Below, one piece after another: positions 34,731 to 43,589 of a stretch of DNA of 64,000 nucleotides. This DNA comes from Nocardioides carbamazepini. Lineage in GTDB: Bacteria > Actinomycetota > Actinomycetes > Propionibacteriales > Nocardioidaceae. Location of the stretch: positions 1 through 64,000 of the forward strand of contig NZ_JAHTLF010000018.1 of assembly GCF_024614185.1 (NCBI RefSeq), written 5' to 3'. The notes below the pieces were generated by a model. It saw only the letters and a list, made by a program, of their open reading frames with translations, was not told where the DNA came from and made no database searches. Positions within the stretch are counted from its first letter, which is position 1; each line of letters starts with the position of its first letter. A program made the translations under genes and the position numbers.

Positions 34731-37700
34731 GCGCCCTCGGGCAGTCCGTGCGCCCCCTGGACTGGGTCGAGAAGACCTCCGGCACCGCGCGGTACGCCGC
34801 CGACGAGCCTCCCGAGGGCACGCTCGTCGCCCGGGTCCTCCGCTCCCCCCTGCCGCATGCGGACATCCGCCGGCTCGACGTCTCCGCGGCGCTGCGCGTG
34901 CCCGGCGTCCACGCCGTCGTCACCGCCGCCGACTTCCCCGAGGGCCGGCTCTACGAGCACAGCGGCGGCCCCTACTCCGACCGGCCGCCGATGGCCGTCG
35001 ACCGGGTCCTGTACGTCGGGCACGAGGTCGCCGCCGTCGCCGCCGAGACCGCCGAGGCGGCCGACGAGGCGATCCGCCGGATCGACGTCCGCTACCGCCG
35101 GCGCAAGGCCGTGCTGACCGTCCCCGACGCGCTCGCGCCCGGCGCCCCGCGCCTGCACGAGCGTGCCGACGGGGCCAATGTCGCCGTCGCGACCGCCGAG
35201 CACTGGGGCGATGTCGACCTCGCCCGGACCAACGCGTCGGTCGCCGCCCGCGGCACCTTCCGCTACCCGCGCGTCAACCACGCGTGCATGGAGCCCAACA
35301 CCACCATCGCGTGGTGGCATGGCGAGCGGTTGGAGATGTGGACCTCCAGCCAGGCGCCGCACTTCGTCGTCCACGAGCTGACCCACCTGTTCGGCCTCGA
35401 GCTCGACCAGGTGGTGTGCCGCGATGTCGCCGTCGGTGGCGGCTTCGGCTCGAAGTCGAAGATCTCCGAGCACGAGGCGCTCGCCGCCGCGCTGTCGATG
35501 AAGTGCGGCCGGCCCGTGCTGCTGGAGCTCAGCCGCGCCGAGGAGTTCGCGTTCACCAAGCCGCGGCACGCCTTCGAGACGAGGCTCGAGGCGCACGCCG
35601 ACGCCGACGGCCGGCTCTGCTTCCTCGACGCGGTCATCGACGTCGACAACGGCGCCTACAACCACTACGGCCCCTCGGTGATGCGCGCCGGGATCAAGCA
35701 GCTCGGCTCGATGTACCGCCCCGACGCCGTGCGCTGGGACGCCCGCCTGGTCGACACCAACCTGGTGCCCGGCGGCCAGTTCCGCGGCTACGGTCAGCCG
35801 CAGACCGCGATCGCGCTCGAGACGCTCATGGACGAGCTCGCCGAGAAGTGCGGCCAGGACCCCATCGAGTTCCGCATCGACAACTCCGGCCTGCCCGACA
35901 CCACCCAGCTCTCCGGCTCGCAGGTCGGCTCCAACCGGCTGCGCGAGTGCCTGGCCCAGGTCCGCGACCGGATCGGCTGGGACGCCAAGCGGGGCCCGGA
36001 CCGCCGGCCGTACCGCGGCGTCGGCGTCTCGTCGGGCATGCACGCCAGCGGCTCCTACGCCTATCCGGGCGGCAACACGAGCGCCGCCGGTGTCGAGGTC
36101 CGTACGACGGGCGACGTCGTGGTCCGCTTCGGCGGCGCCGATGCCGGCACCGGCCAGCGCACGATCCTCGGCCAGATCGCGGCCGAGGTGCTCGGCGTAC
36201 CGATGGACCGGATCAGCGTGATCATGGCCGACTGGGACGAGACGCCGCCCGACATGGGCGCGTGGTCCTCGCGCGGCACGCACATGGGCGGGCACGCGGT
36301 GCGCCAGACGGCCGAGGCGATGGCGGCGCGACTGTGCGAGCTCGGGGCCGAGAAGCTCGGCACGTCCGAGGTCGCGCTGGCCGACGGACGGGTGTCGTCG
36401 GCGGCCGACAGTGTCGCGATCGCCGACCTGGTGGACCTCGCCGACGAGTCCGCCGACGGCTCGCTGCGCATCGACACCGAGTACGTCGAGCCGAAGATGC
36501 AGCCCTACTGGACCGGGATCGAGCGGCCCAACATCTCGGCCACCTACGCCTATGCGGCGCACGCGATCGAGGTCGAGGTCGACCCGGGCACCGGCGTGAT
36601 CCGGGTGCTCGACTATGCGGCGGTCCACGACATCGGCAGGGCGATCAACCCGGCGCTGGTCGAGGGCCAGATCATCGGCGGCGCGGTGCAGGGCCTCGGC
36701 GCGGCGCTGGGGGAGAGGCTCCACTACGAGGGCGGCCGCCTGGTCAACGCCGGCTACGTCCACTACCCGCTGCCGCGCGCCACCACGGTGCCGTCCATCG
36801 ACGTCGCGCTCATCGAGGGCCCCGAGCCCGCGGGCCCGTTCAACGCCAAGAGCGTCGGCGAGATCGCGCTCATCCCGGCCGCACCCGCTCTGCTCAACGC
36901 CGTGTACGACGCCACCGGCATCCGCTTCCGTGAGCTGCCGCTGACCCCCGACGTCGTCCTCGCTGCCCTGCAGGAGCGCGACGGCGTCCCTCCGCGCAAG
37001 CACCACCTGGCCCGGCGCCCGGGACGGTGGCAGATCGGGCTCTTCCGCGCGCTCTACCCCTACGGCATCCACCTGCTGCTCGACCGCTGGGGGACGCGCT
37101 TCGCGCGCCGTCGTACGCCGCGGGCGGTGGAGCGGGTGGCCCTCCCGGAGACGGTCGCGGAGGCCGTGGCCGAGCTCTCCTCGCCCGACGCGACGGTGAT
37201 CGGCGGCGGCACCGACGTCCTGGTGCAGCGCGACCAGGAGCTGCTCTTCCCGACCGTGCTGGTCGGCACCAACAAGATCGCCGCCCTGCGCGGCATCGAC
37301 GAGGAGGCCGGTGGGGACTGGCGGATCGGCGCCGCCGTGACGCTCGCCGAGCTCGCCACCTGGGCGGCCGAGCGGGTGCCCGTGGTGGCCGACGCCGTCG
37401 CAACCATCGCGTCCGCGCAGATCCGCGAGGTGGCGACGGTCGCCGGCAACCTCGGCCAGGAGAAGCGCTGCTGGTTCTTCCGCAACGGCTTCGACTGCTA
37501 CAAGCGTGGCGGCGTCAGCTGCCCCTGCTACGCCGTCGAGGGCGACCACCGGCTGCACCACGCCGCGATCGGCGGCCACCGCTGCCAGGCGGTCACGCCC
37601 TCGGACCTCGCCACCGTCTTCGACGCGCTCGGCGCCGAGGTCGTGCTGACCGGACCCGGCGGCAGCAGGCGCGTCTCGATCGCCGGTCTCTACGCCGGTC

Positions 37701-38104
37701 CCGGCGAGCTCGACCTGCGTCCCGGTGAGCTGGTCGAGGCGATCGTGCTGCCGGCGGCAGCGCTGCGCAGCCGCGGGACCTTCGTCAAGCTGCAGCAGTG
37801 GGACGGCGACTTCGCGCTGGTCTCGCTCGCCGCGTGCGCGAGCGTCGACACCGACGGTCGCTGGACTGCCGCGCGCTACGTCTTCGGCGGGCTCGCGCCC
37901 AAGCCCTGGCAGCCGCCGCGGCTCACGCGCGCGCTGGCCGGCACCGTCCCCACGCCCGATGCGGTGGCCGACGTCCTCGACCAGGACCTCTCCTGGGAGG
38001 CCCACCCACTGCCGGGGAACCGATGGAAGCTCGACGCCGCCATCGGCCTGGCCCGCCAAGCGACCGAGCAGCTGCTGCTCGGCAGAACCCGAGATGAGGA
38101 GTGA
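34727..38104 (+). CDS. Molybdenum hydroxylase, fused large (MoCo) and medium (FAD) subunits
   Basis: A 1125-residue fusion. Residues ~1-770 are the molybdopterin-binding large subunit (GTARYAADEP, then FGSKSKISEHE, GGQFRGYGQPQ and the late KSVGEIALIPAAPAL with the catalytic Glu). Residues ~800-1120 are the FAD-binding subunit (VIGGGTDVLVQRD, ATVAGNLGQEKRC). The FAD part contains extra cysteines (CWFF, DCYKRGG, CPCY, GGHRC) like the 4-hydroxybenzoyl-CoA reductase beta loop that holds a [4Fe-4S] cluster. Large and medium subunits are normally separate genes. Family chemistry is water-derived hydroxylation of N-heterocycles or dehydroxylation of aryl-CoA. GTG start overlaps the small-subunit stop. 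Confidence 0.9.
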   Translation: MSALGQSVRPLDWVEKTSGTARYAADEPPEGTLVARVLRSPLPHADIRRLDVSAALRVPGVHAVVTAADFPEGRLYEHSGGPYSDRPPMAVDRVLYVGHEVAAVAAETAEAADEAIRRIDVRYRRRKAVLTVPDALAPGAPRLHERADGANVAVATAEHWGDVDLARTNASVAARGTFRYPRVNHACMEPNTTIAWWHGERLEMWTSSQAPHFVVHELTHLFGLELDQVVCRDVAVGGGFGSKSKISEHEALAAALSMKCGRPVLLELSRAEEFAFTKPRHAFETRLEAHADADGRLCFLDAVIDVDNGAYNHYGPSVMRAGIKQLGSMYRPDAVRWDARLVDTNLVPGGQFRGYGQPQTAIALETLMDELAEKCGQDPIEFRIDNSGLPDTTQLSGSQVGSNRLRECLAQVRDRIGWDAKRGPDRRPYRGVGVSSGMHASGSYAYPGGNTSAAGVEVRTTGDVVVRFGGADAGTGQRTILGQIAAEVLGVPMDRISVIMADWDETPPDMGAWSSRGTHMGGHAVRQTAEAMAARLCELGAEKLGTSEVALADGRVSSAADSVAIADLVDLADESADGSLRIDTEYVEPKMQPYWTGIERPNISATYAYAAHAIEVEVDPGTGVIRVLDYAAVHDIGRAINPALVEGQIIGGAVQGLGAALGERLHYEGGRLVNAGYVHYPLPRATTVPSIDVALIEGPEPAGPFNAKSVGEIALIPAAPALLNAVYDATGIRFRELPLTPDVVLAALQERDGVPPRKHHLARRPGRWQIGLFRALYPYGIHLLLDRWGTRFARRRTPRAVERVALPETVAEAVAELSSPDATVIGGGTDVLVQRDQELLFPTVLVGTNKIAALRGIDEEAGGDWRIGAAVTLAELATWAAERVPVVADAVATIASAQIREVATVAGNLGQEKRCWFFRNGFDCYKRGGVSCPCYAVEGDHRLHHAAIGGHRCQAVTPSDLATVFDALGAEVVLTGPGGSRRVSIAGLYAGPGELDLRPGELVEAIVLPAAALRSRGTFVKLQQWDGDFALVSLAACASVDTDGRWTAARYVFGGLAPKPWQPPRLTRALAGTVPTPDAVADVLDQDLSWEAHPLPGNRWKLDAAIGLARQATEQLLLGRTRDEE

Positions 38105-38106
38105 CG

Positions 38107-38631
38107 ATGACTGACGTCGAGACCGCGACCACGCGGAGTGCGGCGATCGTCGACCGGCTGAAGGCCGGCGGCGTCGGCCTCGCGGCCTACCTGCCGGACA
38201 GCTGGCTCAGCCCGCTGATCGGCGAGGTCGTCGCCGACCCGAGCATCCTCGACGTCCGGGTGACGCGCGAGGACGACGCCGTGGCGATCGCCGGCGGCGC
38301 GGCCCTGATGGGCCTGCGCTCGGCCGTGCTGTGCCAGAACGCGGGCGTCCTGCTCTCGGCCAACGTGCTGGCCGCGTTCGCGCACCACCACGAGCTGCCG
38401 CTGGTCGTCGTGGCCGCGGCCCGCGGTGGTGCCGAGGACGGCTTCTACTACCAGATGTACAAGGGCCAGGTGACCGCCGGCGTGGCCGCCGCGGCCGGCC
38501 TGACCGTGCACCACGTCGACGGTCCCGCCGACGACTGGCTGTTCGAGAAGGCGAGCGAGCAGGCATGGCTGCTGCGGCGCCCCGTCCTGCTGCTCTGCTC
38601 CCGTCGCGCGCTCGTGGGGGAGACGGCGTGA
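38107..38631 (+). CDS. TPP-dependent decarboxylase, alpha subunit (sulfopyruvate-decarboxylase-like)
   Basis: A 174-residue PYR-domain subunit. VTREDDAVAIAGGAALMGLR includes the catalytic Glu that activates TPP, and QNAGVLLSANVLAAFA follows. Split alpha/beta enzymes of this size are annotated as sulfopyruvate or phosphonopyruvate decarboxylase (ComDE type), but here the context is aromatic/N-heterocycle catabolism, so the substrate is more likely another 2-oxo acid. ATG at 38107 follows the previous stop by two bases. The beta subunit gene follows after 67 bp that contain a short repeat element. Confidence 0.82.
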   Translation: MTDVETATTRSAAIVDRLKAGGVGLAAYLPDSWLSPLIGEVVADPSILDVRVTREDDAVAIAGGAALMGLRSAVLCQNAGVLLSANVLAAFAHHHELPLVVVAAARGGAEDGFYYQMYKGQVTAGVAAAAGLTVHHVDGPADDWLFEKASEQAWLLRRPVLLLCSRRALVGETA

Positions 38632-38646
38632 ACCACCCCACGAGGC

Positions 38647-38697
38647 TCCACGTCTCCCCCGCTTCGCTCCGCCGCCGCACACCTTCGCGGGGACCCC
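38647..38697. repeat. Short GC-rich interspersed repeat (copy 1)
   Basis: The stretch from CTCCCCCGCTTCGCT to TCGCGGGGACCCC lies between the alpha and beta decarboxylase genes. The same ends recur at 49919-49962 around a different middle. CCCCGC and GCGGGG can pair, so it is a small hairpin element. Confidence 0.5.
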
Positions 38698-38698
38698 G

Positions 38699-39301
38699 AT
38701 GAGGCGCGCCGACGTCGCGGGCGCGATCGCCGCGGCCGCGCCGGGGCATGTCGTCATCGCGAGCCTCGGCACCGCGGGCCGCGCCTGGCGCGACCACGGC
38801 GGGCCCAACCCCACGTTCTACGCGTCCGACCCGATGGGCGCGGCGCCCGGCCTCGCGCTCGGTGCCGCCCTGGCCCGCCCGGACCTGGACTTCCTGCTCC
38901 TCGAGGGCGACGGCGACCTGGTGATGAACCTCGGCTCGCTGCTCGCCATGGCCGACGCGGCGCCCGCCAACCTGCGGGTCGTCGTCTTCAACAACGGCCG
39001 CTACGAGACGGGCGGAGGCCAGCCGCTCGCGGCCGGCGCGCTCGCCGACCTGGCCGCGATCGCGCGGGGGGCCGGCTGGCCGTTCGCGCGCACCGTCGTA
39101 CGCGACACATCCGTCGACCAGCTCCCGGAGCTGCTCGGCGAGCTGCTCGGGGCAGCACCCGGACCGGCGATGCTCGTCGTCGAGGTCGACCCGGAGCCCT
39201 CGCCGTACGGCGGGCCGGGCGAGCTCTCGGGCGCGGAGGCGCAGCGGGAGTTCCGGACGGCACTGGCGAACTGGGAACGATCGAAGGGTGACGAAGGATG
39301 A
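38699..39301 (+). CDS. TPP-dependent decarboxylase, beta subunit
   Basis: A 200-residue TPP-binding (PP-domain) subunit. The diagnostic motif is LLLEGDGDLVMNLGSLLAMA, then ...VVFNNGRYE, i.e. GDG then NN about 26 residues later, which binds the Mg-diphosphate of TPP. It pairs with the upstream PYR-domain subunit to form one active site at their interface. ATG start; its stop overlaps the start of the following amidohydrolase (ATGA). Confidence 0.85.
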   Translation: MRRADVAGAIAAAAPGHVVIASLGTAGRAWRDHGGPNPTFYASDPMGAAPGLALGAALARPDLDFLLLEGDGDLVMNLGSLLAMADAAPANLRVVVFNNGRYETGGGQPLAAGALADLAAIARGAGWPFARTVVRDTSVDQLPELLGELLGAAPGPAMLVVEVDPEPSPYGGPGELSGAEAQREFRTALANWERSKGDEG

Positions 39302-40779
39302 CGACACGGCTGCTGCGCAACGCCCGGCTGCTGGACCTCGAGCACGGCGGTGAGCTCGGCGACGTGGTGGTCGTGGACGGCGTGATCGCCGACCTCGGCC
39401 CCGGCGCCGCGGACCGCTGGCTCGCCCGGGCCGGATCGGCCGCTGCCGCGGTCGAGTCGACCGATCTCGGCGGCGACCTGCTCATCCCGGGGCTGGTCAA
39501 CGCGCACACGCACTCCAACCAGACCATCGAGAAGGGCCTGTGCGACGCGCTCCCGCTCGACGCGTGGATGGTCGTCGCCAGCTACGGCGGCGCCGGTGCC
39601 CGGCTCTCGCCGCGCGACCTCTACGTCTCGGCGATGGTCGGCGCGATCGAGATGGTCCGCAGCGGCGCGACCTCCGTGCTCGACTGCGCCCGCTCGGACA
39701 ACGAGTGGGTCGACGACGGCATGGACGCCATCATGCAGGCGTATGCCGACCTCGGCTTCCGCGCCAACGTGGCGATCCAGTACTCCGACCTCGACTTCTT
39801 CTCGTCGATCCCGGTCGACCTCGTGCCCGGCGGCGCGGATCTGCGCAAGCCTCCCGTGGCGGACCCGGAGGTCGTCCTCGCGGCGGCCAACCGGTTCGTC
39901 GACCGCTGGCAGGGGAGGTCGCCGCTGCTGCAGCCGCTGCTCGGCCCCTCGTCCCTGCCGCGCTGCTCGACCGAGCTGTTCGAGGCCAGTGTCGAGACGG
40001 CGCGGACCCGCGGCGTACGGATGCAGACGCACCTGCTCTCGGCGCAGTCGCAGATCCGGATGGCCCAGCAGCGTTACGGCGTCTCGACGGTGGAGTTCCT
40101 CGCCAAGCTGGATGCCCTGCAGGAGTGGTCCTCCTTCGCGCACGCGATCTGGCTGAGCCCGGAGGAGATCGAGCTCTTCGCGCAGACCGATGCGGTCGCC
40201 GTCCACAACCCGGCGAGCAACCTCAAGCTCGGCGCGGGCGTCGCGCCCGTCCCGGCGCTGCTCAAGGCGGGTGCGAAGGTCGCGATCGGCTCCGACGGCG
40301 CGAGCAGCAACGACACCCAGAACATGTTCGAGACGCTCAAGCTCTCGACGATCCTGCACCGCGTGCAGGGTCCGCCGGAGACCTGGCCGACGGCCAACGA
40401 CGGCCTCGGGATGTGCTGGACCAACGGCGCCGCCGCCCTCGGCGCGGACGTCGGCCGGCTCGTGGTCGGCGCCCAGGCCGACCTGACGGTCATCGACACC
40501 GACTACGTGTGGCCGGCGCCGGCCGAGCAGCTGCGTCACCAGCTGGCCTACGCCGAGCTCGGGTCGGCCGTGCGCAGCGTCTACGTCGCGGGCGAGCCGG
40601 TGCTCGTCGACCGCGGCTTCCCCGGCATCGACGAGGCCGCGATCCGCGCCGAGGCCCGCGAGATCGCGACCCGGATCTGGACCACGCTCCCGGACCGGCT
40701 TGCCCGGTTCGAGGAGGTGCGCCCGGTCCTGGAGCAGGTCGAGGCCGCCGTCGGCGGGGCCGCGGGCGCCTGCCACTGA
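39298..40779 (+). CDS. Amidohydrolase of the TRZ/ATZ (deaminase/chlorohydrolase) family
   Basis: A 493-residue metal-dependent hydrolase. The HxH motif is NAHTHSNQT (near residue 70), followed by LQPLLGPSSLP, a third His in MQTHLLS, a fourth His/Glu region (FAHAIWLSPEEIEL) and the Asp in GSDGASSNDTQNMFE. Known relatives deaminate guanine, 8-oxoguanine, cytosine or S-adenosylhomocysteine, or dechlorinate s-triazines. In this island it probably deaminates an N-heterocyclic intermediate. ATGA overlap with the TPP subunit gene; a hairpin follows the stop. Confidence 0.85.
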   Translation: MTTRLLRNARLLDLEHGGELGDVVVVDGVIADLGPGAADRWLARAGSAAAAVESTDLGGDLLIPGLVNAHTHSNQTIEKGLCDALPLDAWMVVASYGGAGARLSPRDLYVSAMVGAIEMVRSGATSVLDCARSDNEWVDDGMDAIMQAYADLGFRANVAIQYSDLDFFSSIPVDLVPGGADLRKPPVADPEVVLAAANRFVDRWQGRSPLLQPLLGPSSLPRCSTELFEASVETARTRGVRMQTHLLSAQSQIRMAQQRYGVSTVEFLAKLDALQEWSSFAHAIWLSPEEIELFAQTDAVAVHNPASNLKLGAGVAPVPALLKAGAKVAIGSDGASSNDTQNMFETLKLSTILHRVQGPPETWPTANDGLGMCWTNGAAALGADVGRLVVGAQADLTVIDTDYVWPAPAEQLRHQLAYAELGSAVRSVYVAGEPVLVDRGFPGIDEAAIRAEAREIATRIWTTLPDRLARFEEVRPVLEQVEAAVGGAAGACH

Positions 40780-40797
40780 CCCCCGCGTCACGCGTTG

Positions 40798-40866
40798 TAG
40801 CACGTCGTCCGCGTTGCTGGGACGGCGTGCTACTGCCGTTGTGGGCACGTGGACGGTGCGTGCTAC
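40798..40866 (+). terminator. Hairpin with third repeated arm after amidohydrolase gene
   Basis: GTAGCACGTCGTCC (40798-40811) pairs with GGACGGCGTGCTAC (40821-40834) over a 9-base loop. A further copy of the right arm, GGACGGTGCGTGCTAC, lies at 40851-40866, allowing an alternative longer hairpin. It sits between the amidohydrolase stop and the importer promoter and probably ends the hydantoinase operon transcript. Confidence 0.6.
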
Positions 40867-40919
40867 TTCGGTGCTGCCGGGCGGCCACCGGCCCGATCCG
40901 GGCCCGAGATGCATATTGC

Positions 40920-40969
40920 TATGCGAGATATCGACTCGCATATTGACACGCGCGATGACAGGCCCTACG
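40920..40969 (+). promoter_or_regulatory. Promoter and operator of the TauABC-type importer operon
   Basis: TATGCGAG-ATATCGA-CTCGCATA (40920-40942) is a perfect 8-bp-arm island palindrome. TTGACA (40943-40948) abuts it, with TACGTT (40964-40969) as possible -10 at a short 15-bp spacing. A separate perfect 14-bp palindrome, GTGACCCGGGTCAC, lies at 40981-40994. Confidence 0.65.
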
Positions 40970-41031
40970 TTCGTCGAGACGTGACCCGGGTCACGTCGCC
41001 CGAGAGATCGCCGTCCTCGCCAGGGGGTCCG

Positions 41032-41820
41032 ATGCAGACCGAGCAAGCAACCGTCCGCGGTGCGGGCCGGGCCGGCCCCGTCGTGCTGGGCGTGGCCGGG
41101 GTGGTGAGTCTGCTGCTGCTCTGGCAGCTGCTCGGCGCCCTCGACGTCGTCCCGCGCTCGTCGCTGCCGGGACCGTGGTCGGTGCTGGGAGCGCTGCCCA
41201 CCATCCTCAGCGACCAGGACTTCCTCGCCGGAGCGCTCGACAGTGCCGCGGCCACCGGGCTCACGGTGCTCGTCGGCTCGCTCGTCGCGGTGGCCGTGGG
41301 TCTGGTCGCGAGCAGCTTCGCCTTCCTGCAGCGCCCGACCATGGTCGTGGTCAACACCTTCCGCTCGGTGCCGGCGACAGCGCTGATCCCGATCGGCGTG
41401 CTGATCTTCGGCCTGGGCATGCAGATGAAGGTCTCCATCGCCCTCTACGCCGTCGTGTGGCCGATCCTGATCAACACCATCTACGGCGTCGCCACCACCG
41501 AGCCGATGCGGCGCGACGTCGCCCGCTCGCTGCGGTGGGGCTGGTGGCGCCAGCAGGCACTGGTCACCCTGCCGAGCGCGCTGCCCTCGATCCTCACCGG
41601 CGTCCGGGTCGCCGTCGGCATCGCGCTCGTCGTCGTGATCTCGACCGAGCTGCTCGGCGCGCGGTACGGCGTCGGCACGGTCCTCGTCCAGTACACGCAG
41701 GCGTCGCGGCCCGAGGTCGTCTACGCCGGTGTCCTCCTGCTGGGCACGGCCGGCGCGTTGCTCTTCTCCGCCCTGGTCCGGGCCGAGCGTCGGCTCGTGA
41801 GGTGGGTGCACCATGACTAG
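41032..41820 (+). CDS. ABC importer permease (TauC/SsuC-like), first
   Basis: A 262-residue inner-membrane permease with about six helices. The cytoplasmic EAA loop reads TTEPMRRDVARSLRWGWWRQ, then ALVTLPSALPSILTGVRVA. Family members import taurine, alkanesulfonates, nitrate, thiamine precursors or aromatic acids. AGGGGG precedes the ATG. It overlaps the second permease gene, so the transporter uses a heterodimeric channel. The operon order is permease-permease-ATPase-binding protein. Confidence 0.88.
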   Translation: MQTEQATVRGAGRAGPVVLGVAGVVSLLLLWQLLGALDVVPRSSLPGPWSVLGALPTILSDQDFLAGALDSAAATGLTVLVGSLVAVAVGLVASSFAFLQRPTMVVVNTFRSVPATALIPIGVLIFGLGMQMKVSIALYAVVWPILINTIYGVATTEPMRRDVARSLRWGWWRQQALVTLPSALPSILTGVRVAVGIALVVVISTELLGARYGVGTVLVQYTQASRPEVVYAGVLLLGTAGALLFSALVRAERRLVRWVHHD

Positions 41821-42703
41821 TCCGACGACCCCGCCGCTGACCCCGCCGCTGACCCCGCCGCTGACCCCGCCGTTGACGAGGACGAGGCCGGGCCGCGCGA
41901 CGACCGCGCTCCGTCGTACCGCCGCGGGGGTGGGGAACCTCTGGCTCCTGGCGCTCGTGCTGGTGCTCTGGGAGGTCTACGGCCGGGTCAGCGAGTCGCT
42001 GTTCGTGCCGCCCATCTCGCGGATCCTCGAGAACTTCGGTGACGTGTGGCTGGGTGGACCGGCCTCGCAGCTCTTCCTCTCCGACCTGTTCTGGAGCGAG
42101 GTGACGACCAGCCTGTCCCGCTTCGCCCGCGGTTGGGGGCTGGCGGTCGTGGTCGGGATCGCCTGCGGCGTGGTGCTCGGGCGGAGCCCGGTGATCGCCC
42201 AGATGTACGGCCCGGTCGTCCGCTTCTTCGCCGCGATCCCCAACACGGTGCTGCTGCCGATCGCGGTGCAGATCTTCGGCGTCGCCAGCAACATGAACGT
42301 CTTCCTGATCTTCCTGGGCAGCGTCTGGGTCGTCATGATCAACACCGCGGACGGTGTCGCCGGCGTCGACCCGATGTGGCTGCGCAGCGCCCGCAGCCTC
42401 CGGGTCCCGCGCTGGGTGCTCTATGCCCGGGTGATCGTCCCGGCCGCGGCGCCGCAGATCCTCGCCGGGCTGCGCGTCAGCCTCGGGATCGGGCTGATCC
42501 TGATGGTGATCTCCGAGCTGTATGCCACCACCGAGGGCCTCGGCTTCCAGATCGTCGTGGCCCAGTCGAGCTTCCGGTACCTCGACATGTGGTCCGCCTT
42601 CGTCCTGATCGGCCTGATCGGGATCGTCCTCAACCTGGCCTTCGGCAGGATCGAGACCCGGCTGCTGCGCTGGCAGCGTCGTACCGGTCTCGACGCACTG
42701 TGA
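41813..42703 (+). CDS. ABC importer permease (TauC/SsuC-like), second
   Basis: A 296-residue permease with the same fold as its partner. The EAA loop is VDPMWLRSARSLRVPRWVLY, then ARVIVPAAAPQILAGLRVS. GAGGTGG precedes the ATG. The N-terminal ~20 residues are a four-fold PPLT repeat encoded by 12-bp tandem DNA repeats; this is unusual and probably lies in the cytoplasm. It forms the channel with the preceding permease. Confidence 0.88.
   Translation: MTSPTTPPLTPPLTPPLTPPLTRTRPGRATTALRRTAAGVGNLWLLALVLVLWEVYGRVSESLFVPPISRILENFGDVWLGGPASQLFLSDLFWSEVTTSLSRFARGWGLAVVVGIACGVVLGRSPVIAQMYGPVVRFFAAIPNTVLLPIAVQIFGVASNMNVFLIFLGSVWVVMINTADGVAGVDPMWLRSARSLRVPRWVLYARVIVPAAAPQILAGLRVSLGIGLILMVISELYATTEGLGFQIVVAQSSFRYLDMWSAFVLIGLIGIVLNLAFGRIETRLLRWQRRTGLDAL
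41825..41875 (+). repeat. Four 12-bp tandem repeats (CCGCTGACCCCG)
   Basis: Four in-frame copies of CCGCTGACCCCG (last copy slightly altered) encode PPLT repeats at the N-terminus of the second permease. It is a potential length-variable tract. Confidence 0.75.
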
Positions 42704-42731
42704 CCCACCGGCACCCACAGGGAGTGAACCG

Positions 42732-43511
42732 ATGAATGTCGTCGTCGACCGAGTCCGCAAGTCCTACGGCCGGGGGGCCGAGGCCCGGGAGGTGCTGACC
42801 GAGACCTCGTTGACCGTCCGGTCCCAGGAGTTCGTCAGCATCGTCGGGCCCTCGGGCTGCGGCAAGTCGACGCTGCTCATGATGATGGCCGGCCTGCTCA
42901 AGCCGAGCAGTGGCGAGATCCGGCTCGGCGACGAGCCCGTCACCGGTCCGCCGGCGGGGCTCTCCGTCGTCTTCCAGGACTACAGCCGCTCGCTGTTCCC
43001 GTGGATGAGCGTGCGCCGCAATCTCACCACCGCGCTGACCGCGTCCAGGCTCGGCAAGGAGGAGCAGCGGTCCCGGGTCGAGCACGCGCTCGAGTCCGTC
43101 GGCCTGGCCGGCAAGGGGGAGATGTATCCCTGGCAGATGTCCGGCGGCATGCAGCAGCGGGTCGCCATCGCACGGGCACTCGTCACGGAGCCCACCGTCA
43201 TGCTCATGGACGAGCCGTTCGCGGCCGTCGACGCCCAGACCCGCGCCGATCTCGAGGACCTCGTCCTCCGGGTCCGCCACGAGTACGACGTGACCGTGGC
43301 CTTCGTGACCCACGACATCGACGAGTCCGTCTACATGGCCGACCGGATCGTCGTCCTGGCAGCGAACCCGGGGCGGATCGCCGCCGACCTCACCGTCGAC
43401 CTGCCCCGCCCGCGGGACCAGGTCGAGACCAAGCTCGACGCCCGTTTCGCCAAGCTCCGCAGCGAGGTCTTCCGTCTGGTGATGCGGCCCGACACCCCTG
43501 CCTCGGCCTGA
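42732..43511 (+). CDS. ABC importer ATPase (TauB/SsuB-like)
   Basis: A 259-residue ATPase with Walker A GPSGCGKST (~residue 39), signature MSGGMQQRVAIARAL, Walker B VMLMDEPFAAVD and THDIDESVYMADR, the switch region characteristic of the nitrate/sulfonate/taurine subfamily. It energises the two upstream permeases. It starts 28 bp after the second permease and precedes the binding-protein gene by 78 bp. Confidence 0.92.
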   Translation: MNVVVDRVRKSYGRGAEAREVLTETSLTVRSQEFVSIVGPSGCGKSTLLMMMAGLLKPSSGEIRLGDEPVTGPPAGLSVVFQDYSRSLFPWMSVRRNLTTALTASRLGKEEQRSRVEHALESVGLAGKGEMYPWQMSGGMQQRVAIARALVTEPTVMLMDEPFAAVDAQTRADLEDLVLRVRHEYDVTVAFVTHDIDESVYMADRIVVLAANPGRIAADLTVDLPRPRDQVETKLDARFAKLRSEVFRLVMRPDTPASA

Positions 43512-43589
43512 GCCCGTGCGTCGTCCTCCCAGCTCGCCCGCGGCGCCGTCGTGGGGCGATGTCCCCTCCCACCAACGAAAGGGCGCGCC

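Noticed and set aside
34658..38059. 1133-residue open frame on the minus strand
   Set aside because: Antisense to the molybdenum hydroxylase fusion, which has full family motifs; the antisense translation has none.
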